In this document: piece by piece, positions 8,079 through 17,097 of the stretch
How positions within the stretch are numbered: the stretch's first letter is position 1
Layout: each line of letters begins with the position of its first letter
DNA from: 39-52-133 sp041488395
GTDB lineage: Bacteria; Pseudomonadota; Gammaproteobacteria; Burkholderiales; Gallionellaceae
Direction: 5' to 3'
Assembly (NCBI GenBank): GCA_041488395.1
Contig: JBGPPE010000033.1
Coordinates: forward strand, 1-23,823
DNA: 23,823 bases
Notes under the pieces: generated by a model
Database searches by the model: none
Seen by the model: only the letters and a program-made list of their open reading frames with translations
Told to the model about the DNA's origin: nothing
Program-made: the position numbers and the translations under genes

Positions 8079-8882
8079 CTAGTTAATAGATATACCAATA
8101 CGTTTCAAATCACCCAGATTCATCCAGATAAAAAATGCCTTGCCCACGATCAGATTGTCCGGCACAAAGCCCCAATAGCGGCTATCGCGGCTGTTGTCGC
8201 GGTTATCACCCATCATAAAGTAATGTCCTGCAGGAACGGTACAGCGCATTTCTTTCTGGCTATAACTGCACTGATCATGCAGTGGAAAGTCGGCCACCGA
8301 GCCCAGATGAACCGGCGGCATGTCGGGGTTCAGCAAGACTGAGTGTTCATGCCCATCCAGGTTCTCGTTGTAGCGCTCGGTATGCACAAAACTCAAACCG
8401 CTCTCGACATAGTTGTACTCGCCGGCGCTCTTTTGCTGTTGTACCGCGCCATTAACAAGAATCTGCTTGTCGCGATAGACAATAACATCTCCCGGCAGAC
8501 CTACCACGCGCTTAATATAGTCGACAGAGGGATTCTCCGGGTAATGAAAGACCATGACATCGCCGCGTTTAGGATTGTTTATATCAACGATTTTCTTGCT
8601 GATAATTGGCAGGCGGATGCCATAGGTAAATTTATTCACCAGAATAAAATCGCCCACTTGCAGGGTGGGAATCATCGAGCCGGACGGGATTTTGAAGGGC
8701 TCCACCAGAAAGGAACGCAGCAGAAACACCGCCAATATGACCGGGAAAAAACTCTTGGCATACTCGACCCACCAGGGCTCTTTTGCTTCTGTGGCGCGCT
8801 TGGACTGCAAAGCAAAACGATCCAGCAACCAAATGGCGCCAGTTAGCAGCAACAGCAAAAACATGATTAACGCGAAGTCCAT
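8079..8882 (-). CDS. lepB: Signal peptidase I LepB
   Basis: An inner-membrane protease that removes signal peptides from Sec- and Tat-exported proteins. The 267 residues start with two membrane helices (about 3-21 and 45-63). The catalytic Ser69 lies in IPSGSMIPTL and the general base Lys124 in DYIKRVVGLPGD; the S26 box MGDNRDNSRDSRYWG follows near the C-terminus. The start ATG at 8882 is 16 bases after the lepA stop. This lepA-lepB-DUF4845-rnc order is widely conserved. Exported proteins in this window, such as MucD and MucB, would be its substrates. Confidence 0.98.
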   Translation of the reverse strand: MDFALIMFLLLLLTGAIWLLDRFALQSKRATEAKEPWWVEYAKSFFPVILAVFLLRSFLVEPFKIPSGSMIPTLQVGDFILVNKFTYGIRLPIISKKIVDINNPKRGDVMVFHYPENPSVDYIKRVVGLPGDVIVYRDKQILVNGAVQQQKSAGEYNYVESGLSFVHTERYNENLDGHEHSVLLNPDMPPVHLGSVADFPLHDQCSYSQKEMRCTVPAGHYFMMGDNRDNSRDSRYWGFVPDNLIVGKAFFIWMNLGDLKRIGISIN

Positions 8883-8898
8883 CTGATTTCCCGATTAG

Positions 8899-10692
<1,794 letters not shown>

Positions 10693-10869
10693 CTATCTTG
10701 TCACCCCAACGAATCCCGCCCGCTTCCGGTGGAAACTCGCACAGGGCACGGAATTCGAAAAACCCGAATTCTAGCCGATTTTGGCTGGATACGCTGGCAC
10801 TCCTGAACTCCCCGGACAGCAGCATTGCGTAATAAGGAAATGCCGAAAGCACCGCCCCAAAACTATCCG
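10693..10869. other. Intergenic region between mucD and lepA
   Basis: A 177-base gap with both neighbours on the minus strand. It holds the perfect inverted repeat at 10751-10771. TAGAAT on the minus strand, overlapping the right arm of that repeat, could be a -10 element for lepA, but no convincing -35 sits 16-18 bases further upstream. I see no canonical Rho-independent terminator for mucD. The size suggests that lepA has its own promoter. Confidence 0.4.
10751..10771. repeat. 7-bp perfect inverted repeat upstream of lepA
   Basis: GAATTCG (10751-10757) is repeated inverted as CGAATTC (10765-10771) with a seven-base spacer. On the minus strand the spacer is T-rich and the arms are AT-biased. 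It could be a weak hairpin in the mucD 3' region or an operator beside a lepA promoter. It lacks the GC-rich stem and trailing U run of an intrinsic terminator. Confidence 0.5.
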
Positions 10870-12249
10870 TTACTTCTCATCCAGCTTGATCGCCACATAA
10901 GAAGCGCTATCGCCGCGACGCACCAGCAAGGCAACGTTGCGCCCCTTGGGGAATGCCTTCAGCATGCTGTTGAATTGTTCGATGCTGGTAACGGGCACAT
11001 TACCCAGCGCCTGAATAATATCGCCGCGCTGCAGCTCGGCGCGTGCGCTGGCGCTGCGCACCTCGTCAATCAGCAAGCCATCCTCGATTTCCAGCTGTTT
11101 TTTCTGTTCCTGGGTCAGTTCAATGACGCCAATACCCAAACGTGCAATCTGGTCAGCGCTTGAATCCCCCCTTGCTGCACGGCTAGCCCGGCCGTCCACC
11201 GGCATTTCTGCCACGACCAGACTCAACTCCTTGAGCGCTCCCTTGCGCCACAATTGCACGCTCACTTTGCTACCCGGACGGGTCGCGGCAACCATGCGTG
11301 GCAGATCATGGGAAGCATTGACTGCCTTGCCGTCAAATTTGAGGATCACGTCACTGACCTGTATTCCCGCCTTGTCAGCAGGACCATTTTTTTCCACACC
11401 TGAAATCAGCGCGCCAGTGGCATTGTGCAGGCCAAAGGTCTCTGCCAGGTCGCGCGTCACCTCCTGTATCGTCACTCCTATACGACCGCGCGTTACCTTG
11501 CCCGTGGTGCGCAGCTGATTCACCACTTCCATGGCGACATCGATGGGGATGGCAAACGACAGCCCCATGTAACCGCCCGAGCGGCTGTAAATCTGCGAAT
11601 TAATCCCGACCACTTCGCCCTTCATGTTAAACAAGGGGCCCCCGGAATTGCCGGGGTTAATGGCAACATCAGTCTGAATAAAGGGTACGTAATTTTCCTG
11701 TGGCAGCGAGCGCCCCTTGGCGCTGACGATGCCGGCAGTCACGCTGCTGTCAAAGCCGAATGGCGAACCAATCGCCAACACCCACTCGCCCACCTTGAGC
11801 AGCGCAGCATCGCCCTGGGTGACCTTCGGCAAGCCGGTTGCATCTATCTTGAGTAACGCCACATCAGTGCGCTTGTCTGCGCCGATCACCTTGGCCTTGA
11901 ATTCGCGCTTGTCGGTCAGGCGCACGGTAATTTTGTCGGCGCTGTCGACCACATGGGCATTAGTCAAAATATAGCCGTCCGCACTGATAATAAAACCCGA
12001 GCCGAGCGAATGAGACTCCTGCTCACGCGGCACCTGTGGCGCAAAGCGGCGAAACAGCTCAGCAAACGGATCCCCCTCGGGTAATCCCTCCAATCCTGAC
12101 GGTGCATTCTGTATGATTTGTGTCGTGCTGACATTCACCACGGCAGCGCCCTGCTTTTCTACCAGCTCGGTAAAATCAGGCAGCTCTTTTGCAGACAGTG
12201 TTTGCGCAAACAGGCCAAACAACGCGATTACAAAAAACTTTCTCAGCAT
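10870..12249 (-). CDS. mucD: Periplasmic serine protease MucD/DegP (HtrA family)
   Basis: A periplasmic protease-chaperone that degrades misfolded envelope proteins. The 459-residue precursor has a signal peptide ending near LSA|KE (about residue 20). The trypsin-like domain has the triad His99 (TNAHVV), Asp129 (TDVALLKI) and Ser202 (GNSGGPL), and two PDZ domains follow (about 255-345 and 370-455). It is the last gene of the sigma-E operon, 29 bases after rseC. That position, rather than the sequence alone, is why I favour the name MucD over DegP or DegQ. GGGGA precedes the ATG at 12249. It probably feeds back on the RseA/MucB sensor by clearing misfolded substrates, as in Pseudomonas; this is an inference from family knowledge. 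Confidence 0.95.
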   Translation of the reverse strand: MLRKFFVIALFGLFAQTLSAKELPDFTELVEKQGAAVVNVSTTQIIQNAPSGLEGLPEGDPFAELFRRFAPQVPREQESHSLGSGFIISADGYILTNAHVVDSADKITVRLTDKREFKAKVIGADKRTDVALLKIDATGLPKVTQGDAALLKVGEWVLAIGSPFGFDSSVTAGIVSAKGRSLPQENYVPFIQTDVAINPGNSGGPLFNMKGEVVGINSQIYSRSGGYMGLSFAIPIDVAMEVVNQLRTTGKVTRGRIGVTIQEVTRDLAETFGLHNATGALISGVEKNGPADKAGIQVSDVILKFDGKAVNASHDLPRMVAATRPGSKVSVQLWRKGALKELSLVVAEMPVDGRASRAARGDSSADQIARLGIGVIELTQEQKKQLEIEDGLLIDEVRSASARAELQRGDIIQALGNVPVTSIEQFNSMLKAFPKGRNVALLVRRGDSASYVAIKLDEK

Positions 12250-12278
12250 TCTTTCCCCTTCTCAGTCTTTACACATCA

Positions 12279-12752
12279 TCAATGTTTGCCCATGCCGCAG
12301 CCAGACGCGGACGACATGCAGGACGCAATAACCGGCTGCGCCACCGCCAATCCGCGCTGTCGCAGCGCCAATATTCGCGCCAGAACAAATCCCAGCAACA
12401 GGCCGGTGAGCGCTCCCAGCACAGCATAGCCATCCGCACTCCCCGCATCTTGCGCCCATTGCCCGGCGATAGCTGCGCCCGCAAACAGGCATACCAGGGG
12501 CAAAATGTACATCAGCAGCGCACTGCGCAGCAGCACTCCTTCCGTCAGGGTGACAGACACCTCGCTGCCCACCTGCACATTGGCATCATTACGCACCCGA
12601 AAGCGTCGTGGTCTGGTAGAGAATAATTGTGACAACTTGCCGCTGCCGCAGCCATTTTCACTGTCACAGTGTCCACACCCGCCGCCCTGTTTGGCTTCAA
12701 CTAGTGCCTCATTGCCGTTCAGGCTAATTACTATTGCCCTGGTTTCAATCAT
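12279..12752 (-). CDS. rseC: RseC/MucC family membrane protein
   Basis: A 157-residue inner-membrane protein of the sigma-E operon. The N-terminal domain contains a cysteine cluster in GGGCGHCDSENGCGSG. Two membrane helices follow (about 80-97 and 105-125), then a short tail ending in CGMGKH with two further cysteines. RseC proteins modulate sigma-E signalling and, in E. coli, take part in reducing SoxR with the Rsx complex; the cysteines suggest metal or Fe-S binding, which is inferred. The start is the ATG at 12752, which has an excellent GGAGGT four bases upstream, and the gene overlaps mucB by eight bases. A longer open frame upstream is not the gene. Confidence 0.92.
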   Translation of the reverse strand: MIETRAIVISLNGNEALVEAKQGGGCGHCDSENGCGSGKLSQLFSTRPRRFRVRNDANVQVGSEVSVTLTEGVLLRSALLMYILPLVCLFAGAAIAGQWAQDAGSADGYAVLGALTGLLLGFVLARILALRQRGLAVAQPVIASCMSSASGCGMGKH

Positions 12753-13716
12753 GTCCACCTCCGCTGAAACGAACGGACTCTGCCACCTGCAGGAGTGTGC
12801 GTGACGGCACTTCACCCACTACTGTAATGAGATTCTTATCGACGATTTTGCTGTAAATCTGAATAACGCCCTGGCTATACATACCCGGGCGTACTTCCGG
12901 TTTATTGTCCATGCTCTCAATAAACACCGAGATGCCTGCCAGACCATCAGAGAACACCAACTGCGTCACCGGCGCCTTTCCTTCGCGCAAGGTGCGGCGC
13001 ATTTCCAGTATTTTCCTGAAACCGGCAGGTAGCCCCCCCACTTGCCAGCCGCTCTTTACGGCCACACCCGCCACATCGTTCTTGGCATCAGCAGCCTGTG
13101 GCTGGGAAGATTTTTCTGAAACGATCCATTTGCGGTCAATATTCCCGCCTATGGTCAATTGCGTAAAAGCGTACTGCTCGATGACTTGCCCTGGTTCATC
13201 CAGCACCGCCGCCTTGAGCAACAAACCAGAATCGCTGTGAGCCCACATTTTGTGGGTATAGCGCAAATTGTCCCGCGGCTGGAAAATTAACGTATGCGCA
13301 TGAAAACCGGCCACCCGATCTTCCTCGCCGCGCTTGATCAGATAATTTTCATTCAGCGAAGAAAGTTGCTCGGGCAACAGCGCCGGGAATGTGCCGCCTC
13401 CTTCACGCCGCTTGATCAGAACCTTGCGATTCCCCTGATAACACCAGACATGATCATTATTGCGAATAATTTCGCGCCGCTCGCCATCAAGGCCTTCCAG
13501 ACGCTCATGCTCACCGGCCGCATCGGTAACATGCGTGATGCGTGATGTCTCGACGTGGTTACCAGTCTGGTAAATAAACGTGCCACTGTAATCTGTACGG
13601 TGCGCTGCAAACGCCATGACTTTCAGCCAGCCCAACTCATCCTGGGGCATAGGTTCTGCCATCAAGGGCTGTGCCGCCGACAACACAGCCAGCAGAAAAA
13701 ACAGTTTTGATTTCAT
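12745..13716 (-). CDS. rseB: Sigma-E regulator MucB/RseB (periplasmic)
   Basis: A periplasmic protein that binds the RseA anti-sigma factor and shields it from proteolysis until envelope stress is sensed. The 323-residue precursor starts MKSKLFFLLAVLSA, with a signal peptide cleaved near LMA|EP. The body has the MucB/RseB fold features, for example YSGTFIYQTGNHVETSRITH and VWCYQGNRKVLIKRREGG. I chose the ATG at 13716 because it begins the signal peptide. A GTG at 13731 touching the rseA stop would add five residues. Neither has a good ribosome-binding site, so translation may be coupled to rseA. The 3' end overlaps rseC by eight bases and supplies its Shine-Dalgarno. Confidence 0.94.
   Translation of the reverse strand: MKSKLFFLLAVLSAAQPLMAEPMPQDELGWLKVMAFAAHRTDYSGTFIYQTGNHVETSRITHVTDAAGEHERLEGLDGERREIIRNNDHVWCYQGNRKVLIKRREGGGTFPALLPEQLSSLNENYLIKRGEEDRVAGFHAHTLIFQPRDNLRYTHKMWAHSDSGLLLKAAVLDEPGQVIEQYAFTQLTIGGNIDRKWIVSEKSSQPQAADAKNDVAGVAVKSGWQVGGLPAGFRKILEMRRTLREGKAPVTQLVFSDGLAGISVFIESMDNKPEVRPGMYSQGVIQIYSKIVDKNLITVVGEVPSRTLLQVAESVRFSGGGHD
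12757..12762 (-). promoter_or_regulatory. Ribosome-binding site deciding the rseC start
   Basis: GGAGGT on the minus strand lies four bases before the ATG at 12752 and inside the last codons of mucB. It fixes the rseC start against the longer upstream frame. Confidence 0.8.
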
Positions 13717-13730
13717 TCTGAGAATTAGCA

Positions 13731-14219
13731 CTATTTTGCGGACACTGTATGAATATAAGCAGCAGCACCTTCCACATTGGCACTGGGAGAAAATTCCTGG
13801 TGCGCCATCAGATAATCATCCATGCCTTTATTGGCTGAATCGCTGGCCTGCTGAACCTCGGCGGGCTGTTGCACCTCAGCCATCTGCGGGGTGGAATCAG
13901 GACCAAGCCTGATTGACACCCACACAACCAGCGCCACAGCCATCAGTGATGCGGCCGCAGACATGGCAAAATAACGCAGTTTTTTGCTGATCCGACTGCG
14001 GGGGGGAGCCAGCACCGTAGGTTCGTTGCGCAAGCGTTCGCGCAGGGTTGAACTGATATCTCTGGAAATATGATCAGGTTGTCGCAGAATGTCGCCAATC
14101 AAATGATAAGTCTGCCACTCTTGCCTGGCCCCGCTATGGTGTTTTATCTTACCCAGCAAAGCCTCAGCTTCATCTTCAAACAACTCGCCATCCATTAACG
14201 TCGAAATGCTTTCTTTCAT
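13731..14219 (-). CDS. rseA: Anti-sigma-E factor RseA/MucA
   Basis: An inner-membrane anti-sigma factor that sequesters sigma-E. The 162 residues split into a cytoplasmic RseA-type domain (about 1-78, starting MKESISTLMDGELFEDE), one membrane helix (about 83-104) and a periplasmic tail with a QQ-rich spacer. The tail ends in a conserved-looking segment (DDYLMAHQEFSPSA). Under stress it would be cleaved by DegS/RseP-like proteases, releasing sigma-E; those genes are not in the window. The ATG at 14219 has AGAGGTGG five bases upstream and lies two bases after the rpoE stop. A GTG at 14228 is an unlikely alternative. Confidence 0.95.
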   Translation of the reverse strand: MKESISTLMDGELFEDEAEALLGKIKHHSGARQEWQTYHLIGDILRQPDHISRDISSTLRERLRNEPTVLAPPRSRISKKLRYFAMSAAASLMAVALVVWVSIRLGPDSTPQMAEVQQPAEVQQASDSANKGMDDYLMAHQEFSPSANVEGAAAYIHTVSAK

Positions 14220-14221
14220 TC

Positions 14222-14821
14222 CTACCACCTCTGATCGTTACTCGTACCCAACAGCGGGCGCAAATTCGTAGCAATTGCTTCACGCGCCCTGAATATTCTG
14301 GAGCGCACCGTACCAATCGGACAATTCATTACTTCGGCAATTTCTTCATAACTCAGACCTTCAATTTCACGCAAGGTCAGCGCTGTACGCAAATCATCAG
14401 GCAACTGCTGCAATGAGGAGTTCACCACATCAATCACCTGCTTGCTCATTAATTCATTTTCCGGCGTGCTGACATCTTGCAGCTGGCTAGCCCCCTCAAA
14501 GTCTTCCGACTCCTCCGCATCAAACTGCGTCGTTGTAGGTGGGCGTCTTCCCAGTGAGAGCAAGTAATTTTTTGCCGTATTAATTCCTATCCGGTACAGC
14601 CAGGTATAAAAGGCACTTTCGCCGCGAAAAGCCGGCAACGCCCGATAGGCCTTGATAAATGCCTCCTGGGTAACGTCCTCGGCTTCGGCGCTATCGCGCA
14701 CAAAGCGCGATATCAAACGCCCCAGCCTGCGTTGATATTTGGCCACCAGCAGTTCGAAAGCGTGCTTGTCGCCTTTTTGCGCACGCTCTACCAATTGCTG
14801 ATCGACTTCCCTGTCGCCCAT
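14222..14821 (-). CDS. rpoE: RNA polymerase sigma-E factor (RpoE/AlgU)
   Basis: An ECF sigma factor directing RNA polymerase to envelope-stress promoters. The 199-residue protein has region 2 (about 20-90, with DSAEAEDVTQEAFIKAYR and TWLYRIGINTAKNYL) and region 4 (about 135-185, with REIEGLSYEEIAEVMNCP and GTVRSRIFRAREA). It heads the operon rpoE-rseA-mucB-rseC-mucD, divergent from nadB, the same layout as in Pseudomonas algU. The upstream 233 bases hold a sigma-E-like promoter and a possible sigma-70 promoter. The start MGDREVDQQLVERAQ fits the family. Confidence 0.98.
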   Translation of the reverse strand: MGDREVDQQLVERAQKGDKHAFELLVAKYQRRLGRLISRFVRDSAEAEDVTQEAFIKAYRALPAFRGESAFYTWLYRIGINTAKNYLLSLGRRPPTTTQFDAEESEDFEGASQLQDVSTPENELMSKQVIDVVNSSLQQLPDDLRTALTLREIEGLSYEEIAEVMNCPIGTVRSRIFRAREAIATNLRPLLGTSNDQRW

Positions 14822-14871
14822 TCCCGGTTATCCTAGTCTTGTAATTTGCAGGCCGCTTCTTGCGGGTAACC

Positions 14872-14900
14872 AGTATAACCGGACAGGCGCACAGCGTCAG
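14872..14900 (-). promoter_or_regulatory. Candidate sigma-70 promoter of rpoE
   Basis: On the minus strand CTGACG (14900-14895) is followed after 17 bases by TATACT (14877-14872), about 50 bases before the rpoE ATG. The -10 is good (5 of 6) and the -35 moderate (4 of 6). It could supply basal rpoE expression alongside the sigma-E-type promoter further upstream. Confidence 0.38.
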
Positions 14901-14918
14901 CTTTGCCTGTTACGCTCA

Positions 14919-14945
14919 ATTGACATGGCCAGAACAACTAAGTTC
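14919..14945 (-). promoter_or_regulatory. Candidate sigma-E autoregulatory promoter of the rpoE operon
   Basis: On the minus strand GAACTT (14945-14940) matches the sigma-E/AlgU -35 core. After a 16-base spacer comes TCAAT (14923-14919), a fair match to the TCTGA-type -10. The spacing equals that of known sigma-E promoters such as E. coli rpoH P3. Its location, about 100 bases before rpoE, fits positive autoregulation. This is a pattern match only. Confidence 0.45.
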
Positions 14946-15012
14946 ACTTGACCCCATCACTTTGATCAAGCCGACCTGGACTTGCACTGCCTCATCAGAG
15001 TTTGCTTAAATT

Positions 15013-15021
15013 TGCTATAGT
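15013..15021 (+). promoter_or_regulatory. Extended -10 promoter candidate for nadB
   Basis: TGCTATAGT fits the extended -10 motif TG-n-TATAnT, which can work without a good -35; none is evident 17 bases upstream. It would start transcription about 25-30 bases before the nadB GTG, giving a short leader. Confidence 0.42.
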
Positions 15022-15054
15022 TCAGTTCAGTAAACAAGCAGACGGTTATCCCGC

Positions 15055-16644
15055 GTGATCAAATTTGACGCCCTGATTATTGGTAGTGGCCTGGCCGGCC
15101 TGTCGCTGGCGCTTAAGCTCGCTGACCAGCAAAAAGTTGCCATCATTACCAAAAAATCCATGCTGGACGGTGCCAGCGCTTGGGCGCAGGGCGGCATTGC
15201 CGCCGTATTGTCACCAGACGACTCCTGGGAAGAGCATATTCAGGACACACTCATTGCGGGTGCTGGCTTGTGCGACCCAATTGCTACCCGTTTCGTAGTC
15301 GAGCATGCAAAAACCTCCATCGACTGGCTGATTGCCCAGGGCGTGCCCTTTACCCGTGATGAGGACAACGGTTACCACCTGACGCGCGAAGGCGGCCACA
15401 GCCACAGACGCATTATCCACGCTGCCGATGCAACCGGGCTGGCGGTACAGAAAACGCTCTCCGCCAAAATACTGGCTCATCCCAACATCACTTTGCTGGA
15501 GCATTGCATCGCCATCGACGTGATTACCGGAAAAAAGCTCGGGCGCAAGGACAATCGCTGTTACGGTGCTTATGTACTGAACACTCTGAGCGATGAAATC
15601 ATCACGATCAGCGCACGCAACACCATCCTCGCTACAGGCGGCGCTGGCAAGGTCTATCTCTATACTACTAATCCTGATACCGCCACCGGCGACGGGATAG
15701 CAATGGGGTGGCGCGCCGGATGCAGAGTGAGCAATATGGAATTTATCCAGTTTCACCCCACCTGCCTTTACCATCCCCACGCAAAATCCTTCCTGATCAG
15801 CGAAGCCGTGCGCGGTGAGGGCGGCATCCTCAAATTACCCGATGGCACGCGCTTTATGCCATGGCATGACGAGCGCGCAGAACTGGCACCGCGCGACGTC
15901 GTCGCCCGTGCGATCGACTTCGAAATGAAGAAACATGGCCTGGACTGTGTTTACCTCGACATTTCACATCAGCCGCTCGAATTCCTGCAGCAGCATTTCC
16001 CCAACATCTACGCGCGCTGCCTGGACCTGGGTATCAATATTGCCAAAGAACCCATACCGGTGGTGCCGGCAGCCCACTATACCTGCGGCGGCCTGCAGGT
16101 CGACCTGCATGGACGCACCGATGTTGAGCAACTCTATGCCATCGGCGAAACCACCAACACCGGCCTGCATGGCGCCAACCGCCTGGCCAGCAACTCGCTG
16201 CTGGAGTGCCTGGTATTTGCCGAAGCAGCGGCTCACGACATATTGGCGCAAGCTTCCGTCGCCCTGGAAATCTTGCCGCAATGGGATGAAAGTCAGGTCA
16301 CTGATGCGGATGAAGCCGTGGTGATCTCGCACAACTGGGCGGAATTGCGGCGCTTCATGTGGGACTACGTGGGCATAGTCCGCACCACCAAACGGCTGCA
16401 GCGCGCACAGAACCGCATACATCTGCTGCATGAAGAAATCAACGAGTACTACAACAACTTCCATGTCACTTCCGACTTGCTGGAATTGCGCAACCTGGTG
16501 CTGAGTGCCGACCTCATAGTGCAAAGCGCACTCCAGCGCCATGAAAGCCGCGGACTGCATTTCAGCAAAGACTATCCGGACACCCTGGCTGAAGCTGTTC
16601 CCAGCATGCTCACCCCGCCGAACTACACCGTGCGCAACGACTGA
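15055..16644 (+). CDS. nadB: L-aspartate oxidase NadB
   Basis: A cytoplasmic flavoprotein that oxidises L-aspartate to iminoaspartate, the first step of de novo NAD synthesis with NadA. The 529 residues begin with an FAD-binding segment, DALIIGSGLAGLSLAL (GxGxxG at 10-15). Other family segments are GASAWAQGGIAAVL, the active-site HSHRRIIHAADATG, EFIQFHPTCLY, PAAHYTCGGL and GLHGANRLASNSLLE, with RHESRGLHFSKDYPD near the end. The start is GTG at 15055 with only a weak ribosome-binding site; it is supported by the family N-terminus MIKFDALIIG. It diverges from rpoE and converges on the ygfX-like gene with seven bases between stops and no visible terminator. A divergent nadB-rpoE pair is common in beta- and gammaproteobacteria. 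Confidence 0.98.
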   Translation: MIKFDALIIGSGLAGLSLALKLADQQKVAIITKKSMLDGASAWAQGGIAAVLSPDDSWEEHIQDTLIAGAGLCDPIATRFVVEHAKTSIDWLIAQGVPFTRDEDNGYHLTREGGHSHRRIIHAADATGLAVQKTLSAKILAHPNITLLEHCIAIDVITGKKLGRKDNRCYGAYVLNTLSDEIITISARNTILATGGAGKVYLYTTNPDTATGDGIAMGWRAGCRVSNMEFIQFHPTCLYHPHAKSFLISEAVRGEGGILKLPDGTRFMPWHDERAELAPRDVVARAIDFEMKKHGLDCVYLDISHQPLEFLQQHFPNIYARCLDLGINIAKEPIPVVPAAHYTCGGLQVDLHGRTDVEQLYAIGETTNTGLHGANRLASNSLLECLVFAEAAAHDILAQASVALEILPQWDESQVTDADEAVVISHNWAELRRFMWDYVGIVRTTKRLQRAQNRIHLLHEEINEYYNNFHVTSDLLELRNLVLSADLIVQSALQRHESRGLHFSKDYPDTLAEAVPSMLTPPNYTVRND

Positions 16645-16651
16645 AAGCGGT

Positions 16652-17068
16652 TCACTGCCCCCAGCGCAGCAGCACCCGCAACTGCCTGAAAGATTCAGGA
16701 GCAATTGCGTCTGGAAAGATGACCACACTACGGGCAAAGCGTGCCCCATGGGGCAAAATGCGCAGCAAAGTCATAAAGGGCATTACCACGCTGTCACTCA
16801 GCAGCTGGCCGGCCAATTCCTGCCCGTTGCGGGCGATCAAAACCACATGCGTCTTTTCCAGGCGAAATGCCACCCACGATGTCGATAAAGATCGCCAGGC
16901 GTTGCGTCGCAAATAATAGATCAAGCTGGCCAGCAGACTGATCGCCGTAGCCCATTTGCCCCAGGCTGGCACGGGCAACCGCAGCACGCTTGCCAGAGCG
17001 AGCACATGGATTAGCAGCAAGAGTGCCGTGAGAATATACGAAGAATGTAAACGGAAATGTTTCTGCAT
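16652..17068 (-). CDS. YgfX-like inner-membrane protein
   Basis: A 138-residue protein with two membrane helices close to the N-terminus (about 9-31 and 36-56) and a cytoplasmic remainder containing WRSLSTSWVAFRLEKTHVV and RILPHGARFARSVVIFPDAI. This layout and the closing segment (SFRQLRVLLRWGQ) match the YgfX (CptA) family. In E. coli YgfX has been reported as an inhibitor of cell division and shape linked to FtsZ/MreB, with SdhE/CptB as proposed partner. No sdhE is adjacent here; the upstream gene is a Ser/Thr kinase 29 bases away. Location next to nadB and rpoE is a setting I recall for betaproteobacterial ygfX genes. The toxin role is inferred from the family and is debated. Confidence 0.72.
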   Translation of the reverse strand: MQKHFRLHSSYILTALLLLIHVLALASVLRLPVPAWGKWATAISLLASLIYYLRRNAWRSLSTSWVAFRLEKTHVVLIARNGQELAGQLLSDSVVMPFMTLLRILPHGARFARSVVIFPDAIAPESFRQLRVLLRWGQ

Positions 17069-17097
17069 CTGGCTTTCGTCCGCGAACGAATTGCCAA

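Noticed and set aside
10693..10869. Rho-independent terminator after mucD
   Set aside because: The only dyads here are AT-rich or very short and lack a trailing U run, so I did not call a terminator.
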